Shown: piece after piece, positions 1 through 12,900 of the stretch
Position numbering within the stretch: the first letter of the stretch is position 1
How the letters are laid out: the number at the start of each line of letters is the position of its first letter
Assembly: GCA_033980235.1 (NCBI GenBank)
Contig: CM067075.1
Span: forward strand, 22,091,011 to 22,155,010
Source: Diadema setosum
Taxonomy: Eukaryota; Echinodermata; Echinoidea; Diadematoida; Diadematidae
DNA: 64,000 nt
Reading direction: 5' to 3'
Translations under genes and position numbers: made by a program
The notes under the pieces: model-generated
The model's input: the letters and a program-made list of their open reading frames with translations, nothing else
Databases searched by the model: none
Told to the model about the DNA's origin: nothing

Positions 1-856
1 ACTACTGAGGACTGTATACGCCGTATATTTCGCGAGGTTTTTATTTTCGCGAATTTCGCGAGTCAGGTGCTATTCGCGAAATTAAAGACACGCGAAAATA
101 TTGACTCTGATCCTGATGTGAATGTGACGTACGCATGTACACTTCTCCGTTTTCAGTACAGGCCTCCACGATCGCGAATTTAACCACACGTGAAATCGTC
201 GGGAATTCCGGATTCGCGAAAATTTAGACTCGCGAAATATATGGCGTATACAGGACATTGATTATTGCTGCTCTTTAGTCTGCAAACAGTGTGGATTGCA
301 GAAATTCTAATATATTAAAAGAAATGAGACCCATATTATCTGCATGTAATGAGAATACCTGTCCTGCTTTCAAAATAATGTGCAAGACAATTGCAAATAA
401 TGCACCACACTGAATTTCTCAGATGTTGTTAAAAAAAACAAAAAACCCTGAAAGCCTCAGTTAGAATGGTGATACAAATACGTCACGAACAAACCAACCA
501 GTGTCCCAAGTACCCTTAGGTTTATATTTTTTGAATAGTCTGAGAAATTGAAAAAAAAAATGCAGTTTGCAGAACAGATACATGTACAGATTACATGCAT
601 TTGAAGGTTAGGAAAATCAATACTTGAAACATACTCGTAGAATGCAGAATCATTGATATTTCACAATGTACAGTGTATAATATGTATCACCAAGGTGTAC
701 CCAGTATTCAGAACATGTGTCCATGTAGCCCGACCAGACGCCATGCGAACGTGTTGTGTACAGTGACAGGGCCGTGTATAGTTAGTGTCCATGTAGCACA
801 ATGTATGTACATTGTACACTGTATACAACTGTATTTCTTTCCTTATTTCATTCTAG
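1..856 (+). other. Intron of CFAP69 upstream of its first visible exon
   Basis: No coding exon is supported here. The stretch holds a TTCGCGAA-type MITE at 12-252 and otherwise AT-rich unique-looking DNA, ending in a polypyrimidine tract and the TTCTAG acceptor at 851-856. A short open frame over 673-870 reads through the acceptor and is not a gene. Confidence 0.6.
12..252. mobile_element. MITE, TTCGCGAA family, copy A
   Basis: Inverted ends CTGTATACGCCGTATATTTC at the left and the complement at the right (ATATATGGCGTATACAG). The interior is dense in TTCGCGAA. It lies in a CFAP69 intron. Other copies are near 3841, 6110, 12090, 23824 and 24789. Confidence 0.7.
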
Positions 857-3800
857 GTTGCTCTATATGAAAGACACAACCATGCTCTTCAGAGGCTTAT
901 TCGTCACTTCAATGCTGGCTTTGTATCCTTTACTATATAATCCAACTTGATATCATTGAGTGGTCTCATTTTTTCAGGACTCACAAAATATAATCGACTC
1001 ATGAAAAAAGCAGAAAAAGTGAACATATTTATAAAGAAATGAGAATGTGCAAAGATGTGTTGTCTATCTTTGAATAGTTAATTGCCTTTTTAATCACTAC
1101 TTTATATCAGTCAATGATTTAGCAACCAAGTGACAGGAAAAAGATATTAAAGGTGGTAATGCATGTAAATAATCTACAAATTATTTGACATACATTACAT
1201 TCCTGTATTGTCAATTTGCTATTGCCTTTTATAGTCATTTTCATGGTCTTTATATATTAGCTTCCTATCTCTTCACAAACATGATTGAACTATTTCACAT
1301 ACACGTCATTCACCTTTTTTTTGTGACTTTTGTTTTGCTTGTTCGTGCTATAAAAAATGTACTAGTATATTGGAAGCTCACATTATCAGTCATCCGCAAC
1401 TTAGCCAGTTTCTTTCAAAATAAGTTTTTGTACCTTAACTGCACTAGGGTTATGAGCCTGGTTTAATTTTGTTGTCAGAATTATTTTATTGAGCACTGGA
1501 AATGATGGAGGCAGGTTTGTTGAGAAGTAAATTTCCGTCCACTTTTCGTGCATCGTTTGTCATTTTTATGCCTCCGCAACGAAGTGGCCGGAGGCATTAT
1601 GTTTTCGGGTCGTCCGTCCGTCCGTACGTCCGTACGTCCGTCCGTCCTGTTTTGTTTTTGTCGATATCTCAAGAACCGTGTGGTGGTTTTACATCAAACT
1701 TGGTATGAGGGTATATCCTTGGGGGATAATACTTTGTGTGGATTTTAGGGTCACAGGGTCAAAGGTCAAAGGTCACAGGTTATTTTGTGGAAAAAAAAAT
1801 TGAAATTTCATGTTTTTCTCCATATCTCGCAAATGGTTCAAGGTATCTTCATGGAACTTAGTATATATGCTTGTACCGACGGGCAGTGATTATCTAGGGA
1901 AGTTGGGGGTCATGGGTCAAAGGTCAAGGGGGTCAAAGGTCAAGGTCAACTCCTCAAAATAGCACTACTTTCTTTAAAATGCAATATGCCTGAAGGGTTG
2001 TTTTTTTAAAACTTGATGTATGGCATGTATTACCCAATATATATTTTTGGGGAATTGCCAAAAGGTCAAAGGTCAAAAGGTAAAAGGTCAAGTGAAAGTG
2101 CTAAATTGCACTTTTTCCTCCATATCTCGAAAGTAACTCAAGGTATCATCATGAAACTTACATATTTATGCATGTTCTACCTAACAGTGATTCTCTTTGG
2201 AACTGTGAGGTCAAAGGTCAAATGAAAGGTTTAGATAATGCTATTTTCCCATTTGATACTGAAATTATACTTTTTCTCAATACCTTGAAAATTACTCAAT
2301 GCATAAACTTATAAAAGGGTCAAAAGTCAAGTAAAAATAATCAGTTCCCCAAATACCTGCTCTCTGACATTTTAATCATTCATCCAATTGAACCTAGTTC
2401 TAGGAAAGTGAACATTCAGCACATTTGTGTCAAACCTGTCATTTCAATATTTTGCCAATTGTGTGAAACTGTCATCACACATTGTCAAGACATTGTCAAG
2501 ACATTGTACTATACTATATTAGGAGAACCATGCATTATGGCGGAGGCATATCAGTCGCCGTAGCGATATATCTAGTTCTTTTTATTTTTGGGGAAATGAA
2601 TGATATGATTTTGGATACGGTAGATTAGTGTGATCATCTCAGAGGCTTGTGATAAAGTCAAATCACATGAGAGAGCTTGTGTAGAGACACATTTTCCATA
2701 GAGTCCCATTCATGCGCTTTTGTGTGTTGTCCTTGACTCAAGTCTTCCTAAACACCTATCAGCTCCTCAAAGACCTGGTGCAGGTGTTTAAGATCCTCAA
2801 TGTGTGTGCCGACCGTAGCCACGAGCAGCCCATGTACATCAAACCCATGCTTGAGATGCTGCGGCTGTGTAGCATGCCCTTCCTCAAGGAGAAGTCGTCA
2901 GACGAGGCCACCTACTCCCAGATCGTCATCGAGTCTTTCTCCCAACTCGGTAAGTCTGTTAGATATGTGAGAACATGTCTGAGAGTAGAAGGATAAATTT
3001 TATGTTGTGTGCATACTGGTTGATGACACTTGTAGTTAACTGATTTTATCTCCAGTTCTACAATCTGCTCGTGGATCATACTTTAAAGCAAAATAAATCA
3101 TAATCCAGTATGTATAGTGGTCACTTTTAGCTTGAAATTTCTTTCAAGTTTTCCATCCTTTCAAAAAATCATCTCATGAAAAAAAAAAAAAGTAAGAGTT
3201 TAGTGAATTTTTGATTGTGCTGTGAGCAATAGTTTTCCCCAAGTTACAGCTTGAGGAGGAGAGATTTGCGGTAACACAGTGTGTTTGTAGTCCTTGAAAG
3301 GACTGTTGTTTGGCATAAGAGGACCCTAGCCATGCAACAGTTCATTCAAGGACCACATACACATGATATTACTGCAAACCTCTCTTCCTCATTTACATCA
3401 CCTTGCAGACTTTCCAATAACACAGTTATAGCTTGACGGTAGGATGCTCAAGATCAAACATTTGGAAGATTCGGACATGTACACGGTGTAAGACCTCGCA
3501 ACTTGCATCCAATGTATATGTGTGTGTGTGTTTCCCCTGTGTGCAGGATACCTGATGCGAGTACCCAGCAGAGAGGTGCGCATCCAGCTTGCAGACACCC
3601 TGGAGGCCATCTACACCAGCAGCACCAAGGGGCTACAGGTGCAGGACCACCAGCCGGCCACCCGGGCCTACAATGTGGCCATGGTGGAGAGGAGTGACAT
3701 TGCAGAAACGCTGGTCAAGGTGATCTTTCATCTTACTTTGCTTCGTGAGGAAAGGGGGATGGAAGGGAGGCACATTCTCCATAAATTGTCAGTTTATGGC

Positions 3801-6800
3801 TATTTCTTTTTAAAATCACTATCGTATGTTTGATCTCTATTGTAAAAGCTCTTATTTTTATGAGGGTTAAATTTTCAGGAATTTTGCAAATCACTGTCGT
3901 GGGCTGCGAATTTTAACAACACACAAAAATATCACCACCTGACCTTGATCACATTAGATTTGCGGAATGAGCAGTCAGGTATTAGTGCACTTACGTTAGC
4001 TTTGGTCTCAAATCGTAAAAAATAAGATGCCTCTCCAAAATGTCTGTGACCTCATTTACGAAAATATCTGTATGCAAAAATAAAAGCTTTGACTGTATGT
4101 TTTTTTTTTTTTTCTTGATCCTGCTGTTCCTGCCATTTATTTTGACTTCAAAAAAAAAAAAATAGATTGCAGAAAAGCCTGTCAATTTTCTTGATCAATT
4201 TTGTTTTGTCTTTATTCTGTATCATTCTTCAGTCACTGACCTTACTTGAGAATGACCTTGAGGTCAAGTTGCGTCTGATGATCATCCTTCAGCACTTCTC
4301 AACATTTTCGCCCATCAACTGTAACAAGATGCTTTCAGCGGATGCAGCCAGTCGCATCGGCAGCAGGATGAATGACCCTGACCCATCTGGCAGGTCAGTC
4401 AGACTTAGCACAACTCGAGTAGTCACTGTAAATCTTGACAGTGTGAAGAAAAAGAGGAACTCTACTCCATGTTTAAGTTTCTTGTAATAAGTAGTCCATG
4501 AGAGAGTAAAATGAAACAAATAGAGCTAAAAACAGTCTGATAACATCAGATAAAGGTAGTTCCTCTGATGCTCATGTCATAGAGTGATAAATCTGAGTTT
4601 CTCAGTTTATATGACCTCATGTTCTGTGATGTATTGCTAGTGGCATCCATGATATTTTCAGACTTTTATGCTGTAAAAGGCATTCCAAAATATCAATAGA
4701 GTAATACTGGTTCCACCATCTCTAATCTGTAAAATGTTCCAAGGGACACCTTACCTAAATGTTAAAGTGCCACATGCGATAGCATGATTTTGTCTGTAAC
4801 AATTTCTGTTTTCAACTCCAAAGATTTGTGGAAGCATGTGTCAAGCTACAGGCAAGTCAAAAAAAGAGTCAAAGGAAGTAAAGCAAAATTTTCAGAAATG
4901 CCACAACCATTCTCACAGTGTCTTTGACTGAATCTTGGCAAAGGACTTGAAATGAATTCTCTCACAATGATTGTAAGGAGCCTTCTAGCAGTTAGAGTCC
5001 ATAAGCCTGACCTTAAGATATGCATCTATTCTTTCCTACAGACTGCTGTTCCTCTCGATCGAAATCCTGTGGAACCTGATGGCTAATGGAGATAGGTTGG
5101 AAATGGCCAGGCAACTGAACTCCTTCATTTGCATTGAGTAAGTATGACACTGTGACAGACCCTATTCTACAAATACACCCTCTATCAGACCACCCATCTA
5201 TACTTGCCGTTTGCATTGATTCTGGGCTGGTCGAATTCCGACACCAAAAGTAACAAACAAAACCATGAAAAAAAATCCCAAGAAAAGTTTTGGAAACACA
5301 TTTTTTAAATTTTTATTTTTTATCTTTTGTAATGAGATATGAATATAATGTAAATAGGGATAACAACATATAACGCCTATTCTCTGCTACGAATTACCAG
5401 GCAAGAATTGACTGACTGAACAAATGAATCAGTCATCAATTGATCTATAATTTGATAAATGAACTGAACAAAGTTAAGAATAAAAACAGGGGATACTAAG
5501 TCTGTGATACCATAGCTTATAATTTTAACACATTTTGAAAACTTTTTCACTTCAGTGATATATAACATGGGACAAAACATACTTTTGATTTTTTACAACT
5601 CCAAAACTATTCCATGGAATAGAAGTTGATGAAAAGTTTATCTGTATGCTTTTATTTTTGCATGGACTTCAAAAAGGATTAATAAGAATATGAATGTTGT
5701 TGTATTACAGTGCCCTGAAAGATGCCTTCACACATCAGATGACAAATGGATACAGCCATTACGACAGACAACTGAGGTATGCAGCTTAGAGCCAGCTTCT
5801 GTCAGACTGGAAATTTTTGTATGATTTATTTATTCATTACTATTTTTTTTTTCCCTCTCCTGGGTGAGGTGAATTTTGTGTGTTTTTAATTTCTGGATGG
5901 TCAAGACTGTGGCGCAAACACTTCAAACAGCTCACAGCTGCTACAACTGCTAAGGGCTTGGGCAGCACATACTATGGTTAAAGGTAACAGGTCAGCATCG
6001 TGAAAGCAAATTCACTCACGCTACAGGACTGGCGAACGTGAAGAAAACTGCAAATAACACGACAGTTATACCCCAAAATGTACCTACCTTGAGGTTAAAG
6101 ATATATGATACCGTATATAAGCTGTTATTTTCGCGAATTTCGCGAATCACTGTCGGGCTGCGAATTTAACAACACGCGAGAATGTCACCATACGCTGTGA
6201 CAATAGTGCATTTACAATAGCTTCAGTGTTAATTCGGGAAAACAACACCTTGCGTAAGTGTCTGAGACCTCCTCAGTTGCGAAAATATCTGTATGCGAAA
6301 ATAACAGCTTATACAGTATAAATGTATATGCAGTCAACTCTGCGTAAGTCAATCATAATGGGAGTGCAGAAGGAAATGCATCAACTTCTGCTTGTACAGA
6401 GGAATACACACGTTAAGCTGTAGTTATGTAAATTAGGACTTTTCATTTTCACTGACCTAGCCAATTATTTGACATACACTTGTACGCACAGTTGACTTAT
6501 GCTGAGTTAATTGTATAACCAACAAAAAGTTGCACACTTTAGTGCTATTTTCATGTTGCATGAAATGCATGTGAGAACATTTCTGTTCTGAACATGTGTT
6601 ACACATATTCTGTTATTTGCACAGATGTTTAACATGCAGTTTAAGCAGTAATGTCAATGTTGGCTTGCTCTTTTTTGGTAGCACACAATTCTTTGCATAC
6701 CTTCTGTTCAAAGAACCTGATCTTGAACTTGTTTGCCTCTTTCAGGAATGACCTTCTGGTCATCACTACGCTGGCTGCAGCAAACAACCCAGAGGCGCCA

Positions 6801-9800
6801 TTCATTGTAAGTTAAATCATCAGGACACTTTGATTGTGAATATTCACTGTTCAGTTGCTGTATTCTGTAATATAATACCTCTTGTTCTCTTGATATACAG
6901 TGTGTTCCAAGCAACCCCTGTGATCAAAGATAGCAGTTAAGATAGGGATTTTCTTAGAGCTTTATTTATCATCAAATTTGGTTGTCATGGGACTTGTGCA
7001 TTTTGTTGGTCAAATGGAACGTTAATCTGTTGATACAAAGATAAGAGATATTGATTTATCTCATTCACTCAGACATGGCGTATTGGTTTATTCACTCGCT
7101 CATTCATTCATTAATTCATGCATATATTCATTCATTCATTCATTCATCCATCCATCCATCCATCCATTCATCCATCCATCCATCCATCCATCCATCCATC
7201 CATCCATCCTTCCATCCTTCCATCCTTCCATCCATCCATCCATCCATCCATCCTTCCATCCATCCATCCATCCATCCATCCATCCATCCATCCTTCCATC
7301 CTTCCATCCATCCATCCATCCATCCATCCATCCATCCATCCATCCATCCATCCTTCCATCCATCCATCCATCCATCCATCCATCCATCCATCCATCCATC
7401 CATCCTTCCATCCATCCATCCATCCATCCATCCACCCTTCCATCCATCCATCCATCCATCCATCCATCCATTCATCCATCCATCCATCCATCCATCCATT
7501 CATCCATGACTTGTTTAAATTAGATTTGGACATACATGTGTATATATGAACATTCCACTAACTTTCCTTTATCTTTTTTTCTCCCACACTAACAGGAAAC
7601 TGGATATGCCAAGACTTTGATTCTCTTTGCCACGTTCCAGGAGGTCCGCAGTCATAATGCATTGGTGAAATACCTCAAGCTAGGGACAGTAAGTCACACT
7701 TTAATTCTTCCATGAAGAAAAAAAAAAACAAACCAAAATACAAGTCATACTCTCACCAATAAATTGATAGACCAAAGTATAAGAAGCATTTTCTCTTTTT
7801 TTTTTCATAATTGTCATTCCAGCTTTTTAATCTTTGCAACATTTATCTTATCGTCACTGAAAAACACCCAGAAAGAACAACAGTCTATGAAAAACCAAAT
7901 TATTACTTGAATGTATGTTCGTAAGCTATGATGACTTGTTCATTCATTGAGCTCAGGTGCGACTTTTATAGATGTGATATTTATTTCTTTTGCCTAGTCA
8001 GTGTTAGACTGACAACAGGAGTTATTTGAAAGCATGGAAAAAGAGTTTTCAAGATAAAAGAAACCTTGTCATTATGCCTTCATGTAGCACAAACCATTTG
8101 TAGCGTAGGGGCCTGAATTGAAGGCTAATTAGCTCCAGGCACTGTTACATCTTATTTGATTGACAAGCTTTAATTGTTTTGTTTGCTATAGAGTCCGGAA
8201 GACTTTGAACTGAAGAAGCTTCTCATCAATGTAGTGGTTGTCCTGAGTCAGGAGCCATCCGTCATCCCAGTAAGTTAAAGTACAACTGAATCATGACATT
8301 GCAGCTGATTGCCAAATTGCCCTACATCAACGTAAATATGCACTGATTATTCAGTGTTATTGTTATAGCCATGATAGAAAGAATTCACTGATTTGAATGA
8401 ATCATGATACTTCACCTGGATATGTTGGGAAAGATGCTTTGTGTGGACACAGAAACATGTAATGAATAGACAAGTTAAACATAAGACTCCCAGATCACTA
8501 CACTGTATGTTGCCCGAAAAGATGTTTTACACCAAACAGCTATTAGCTGTTTTCCCGTGTAGGCATCATGCTGACCCAAGAAGTTAATATTGAATATTGG
8601 GTCTTTCCTTTCAACCTGTAGATATTTTTTGCACTTATAGTATGCTGTAATACCCTAAAGCTTAGCAGATTTGTACTGTGTTCATGGTAAACAAACAGGT
8701 CAGATGAATTCATAGTCACCTGTAACCACCATATTGGCAATATTGATATTTACAAAATAATATTCTTACATAATGAATGGATTCCATTTATGGAAAGCAA
8801 CTGTATGTACCATCATAGCTAGGGTATGTTAAAGGAAGTTTGTCAGTTGGTAAACTGATATTGCCTTTTTTTCCTCGTTTTGTCTGGCCACACACCCACC
8901 AGCTGCACAGCAGAGGCCACCAGAGAGTAACAAAATTTGGTCTTTCTGTTATTGTTATCAACCTGTTTTTGTCATCTCAGTGGCTGTTGCTTGTAATCAT
9001 ATGAAGGTTTGTGGGTCGGGTAATCGACTTAGCTGTTTTCCTCATTTCATCTGGCCCCGCCCACTTGTCGGCAGTCATCAATCGTTAGAGAATGGGAAGA
9101 ATTACCCATTGTGGTCATGGCACACAGCTGTAAGTGTCATTACATCCCACATTCAAGCTGCGGGGGAAAGTCCCCTGCTACTGGACTTTCCCTTCCAAAA
9201 CCATAGAGTGGAAACTCGGACATGTTTCCGCGTCCCCACGAAGTAAGTCAGGTGCGGGGACAAAGTTTTGAGGGGAGAGTGACCTTGGGTCATAAAGTGA
9301 TAGCGCCCAGCTGTATAAATCAAATGTGTGCATGCATGAAGTCTGGCGTCAAGTGCAGGGCTTTCCCCACTGGCAGGCCCTGATTTACAATATACCTTGC
9401 AGCTGGGGGACGGTTGAGATAGTAGTGTGGACGATCAGTTGTAAAAAAGATAAGATCTTTCCTGGCGTACTGTCCCCATGATGCGGGGTCTAGTCTGGAT
9501 GCGAGGACAGTGTCAGTCAATTTTATGTGAAGGTATGTCTGTCACAAGACCAGTATCACTCTATTTTTTTTTCTCCTATTCTGTCTGGCTCCGCCCACCA
9601 GCTGCTGAGCGAGGGTCACGTGATCCTGGCCCTCCTCTCCTTCATCCGCAGCAACGAGAACTCCAGCCAGCCCCAGGAGTGGAGCCCCGCCCAGTTTGAG
9701 GAGATCCAGCTACATGCCATGGGGGCGCTGTGCACCCTGGCCCCACTCTGCATCCAGGACTACATGACGTGCCAGGGTAACACCAGACTGCTGCTGCTCC

Positions 9801-9871
9801 TGGAGTGGTGTGTGGGCAAAGGTAAGCTGTGCCGTCAGATTGCACATAAATTCGTTGATTAGTTGAATTGA

Positions 9872-9938
<67 letters not shown>

Positions 9939-12900
9939 CGTTTGTTCGTTCATTCATTGGTAGGTTGGTCGACAAAAGCTAGCCGATTTTGCGGCTGAAA
10001 TGCTGTAATTCTTTTTCGTGTTTACCTCGCTACGTGTGACAACCCAGTAACCTTATTCTTTCAACACTTTTTTGTCATTGCCCAGTCTTTCCGAGGGATC
10101 TTAAGCTGGCGGTCCTGTGGCTACTTACTTTATAAGCATTCATTGATTTCGTAGTGACCTTGTAAAATAAATCATATTTCAAATACAAATTCAAATTATG
10201 AAAACTTTATTGTGAATTGTTGTCATTCTCTCTCGCCATACCAGACGACTTTGCTGGACACGGCAATGCCTTTCATGGAAAGGGTGGTCGTGGCAACAAG
10301 CGAGCCCAGATGCGGTACTGCCTCCACCTCATGAGGAGCGTGGTATCACTTAACGATGCTGAGGTCAACCAGGACCTGGTTGACCAGGGAGCCATCAACC
10401 AGTTGCTAGGTAAGGCAAAACAAAAAAGTTGAAGAAAAATTTGTCTGCTTGGTTTTGAAGAGTTTTGCAGAGGACACAAATGAGCTCGAGAGAATTAGTG
10501 CAGGTTTAGACATATTTTTGTCCTGTGGAAGAAAATAACTAACACCTCATTGATATTTTTCTGTGTTTTTATTTACACATACAAATGAGAGGGTTTCAGT
10601 GAATACAATGTCAATTATGATGACAATCTTCTTTTGTGTATAGCTCATATTCTTTTATAGTGATACCACAAAATCTTTATATTAGTGTGAAGAAGAGTTG
10701 AAATTATTATGACATGGAAATGCTGTTAAGTATGATTAACTCTTTCAATATTGGCAGACATCCTGCTGAGTGCGACGAGGTCCAGCATCGAGGACGACGC
10801 CATCGATGTCGAGATGCAGTGTGACATGCTCTTCATCCTCTCCGTTCTCTGTGAAGGCAACATGCACAGAAAGGTAGGCAAGAGTGTATACACCACTCTA
10901 GGCTGAAAATGGCTCACTCTAGCTTCTCAAGTCGGTACCGCTGGAAGGAAACTCACAGCATCCGTAGCATTTCTTAATTTTCATTGTACATTCTATTGCA
11001 AGGATGCAGCCAAATCACTTAGACTCTCCCGTAATCATATTCAAACTTCATACAAGATCCGTTTGATACGGTCACCCACAACAGAGTTCATAGAATTGCA
11101 TTGAAATTGAAAGAGAATAACATGAGTTGCGTGCCATGAGAGAATGTCAAGGTTATCACTTGTGTTGTAGAATGAAAAATCACTTTCAGTACAAAATAAG
11201 ATGTATGTTTATAAGTAAGGACGGTCATAAGATTAATTTATTCAGATATATAGAAAGTCAGCTTTGAAAGTAAGTGCCTAAGTTCACTTGAAGCTGTGTC
11301 TATCTGAGTGATAATCAGCTTACCTTGGAAAAAAAAGCAACAAAAAGCTCAACCAGTCTCCAGGAATTATTCAGCAGATTCGATGTTAGACTTGTCCAAG
11401 TTTGCTTGTGAGCCACCAAGTCAAACCACCTGAATTTATTCTGATTTCTTTTTCTTTTCCCCAGGAACTGTACGGAGAGAAAGGGGTGGAGGTGGTGCGG
11501 CGCTACCTCAAGACGGACGCAAAGAAGCTGAACCGGGGCCTGGGCTACCACCGACTCATGCTGGCCACAGTGGACAACATCTGGTGCTGTGTGGTAGGAG
11601 CCTACATCAACGAGGACCAGTTCCTTGAGGGACAGGGAGTCTTCCTCCTTCTCAACCTACTTGAGGTAAGGCGATCAAGGCCCTGTCTTGTAAAACTTGT
11701 GATAGAAATCAATCAATCACAAATCTCTTGAAAGCTGCAATCAATCGCAACCTGCGATTGACTGATTGCAGTTCTCCGTCTTAATTTCAATCATAACTTT
11801 TTTATAAGATGGATTTGCATTCAATCGTATCGTTGTGATTGATTTGAATCAATCACAAGTCTTTATAAGACTGGGCCCAGGGCCTGTTTCATATAACTTG
11901 CTATCAATAACAAGTTATGATAGTTGTTGCAGGCTACTGAAATCCTTGCCTGTGATTGGCTGAAAGCACATTTCTCATAGAAATGTGGCAGTTGTTACAG
12001 ATCATAAACAAGTTTTATGAAACAGGACCCAGGTGGATTTCTCTTACCCTCCTTTTCTGTTCCTAAAATCTGGTCTTGGGTGAATCTGGAATTGTGTAAG
12101 ATGAGAAATGTTTGCGTGCATGAAACTTTCGCAAACTACGCGAGAGGCCAGGGTTCTCGAAAGTCAAATGTACGCAAAAGTTTTTGTGTACACAATGTTT
12201 TTAGTGCCACTACAATGCTGTACACATCATGGATGGCAATTTGCAAAAGTTTCATGCTGCAAAAAGGCTGTTTGTCTAATTCACATTCAACAAAAATCTG
12301 TTTTGGAATGTTTCCTGTCTTGGCAGGTACAGGAATGGTGAGAATGTTCAAGTTGAGTTGTTCTCTCTTAATGTTACTGTAGATATAAGAAACTTGTTGG
12401 TTCCAACTGTGAATAGAGAATGATGAAGTGCATTATTATTATGATGTCCCATTGGTGTTGTAGTTATGTAATTCAGTTAGGATCACTTATTAATCATTTG
12501 CAAGCAAACCAAACCACCACATATTTCATCTTTTTGTGTCTTACTATAGTCCTCGCACCGGAACACACACAACCTGATTCTGGGCTGCCTGACAGACCTG
12601 TGTGAGAACCCCAAGACGGTGGGCCACCTCCTGGCCTGGAAGGGGAGCAAGGAGCGGGGCGTGGCCAGCCTGCTGGTAGACGTCTGGAGGCAAGAGGAGG
12701 CTAACATAGGGGTCAGACGGGATGAGAATGGGGTCCTAGCAGGTGAGTGGTATGATGTAGTGTGTTCACGCACTCTCAGCCATCATTTTGATCAGTTTTC
12801 CATTCAAATTCTCAAATTTATTGCCAACCACAGCTTATTTGTACACATCTGTGTGTGGAAGAGAGGTAGACTTTAGTACTAGAAAAAGAAGACATGATTT

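Noticed and set aside
7051..7549. Several overlapping 110-150-codon open frames on both strands (IHPSIHPS / MDGWMDGW)
   Set aside because: They are translations of the CATC microsatellite, whose unit cannot make a stop codon; all frames are open, so there is no coding evidence.
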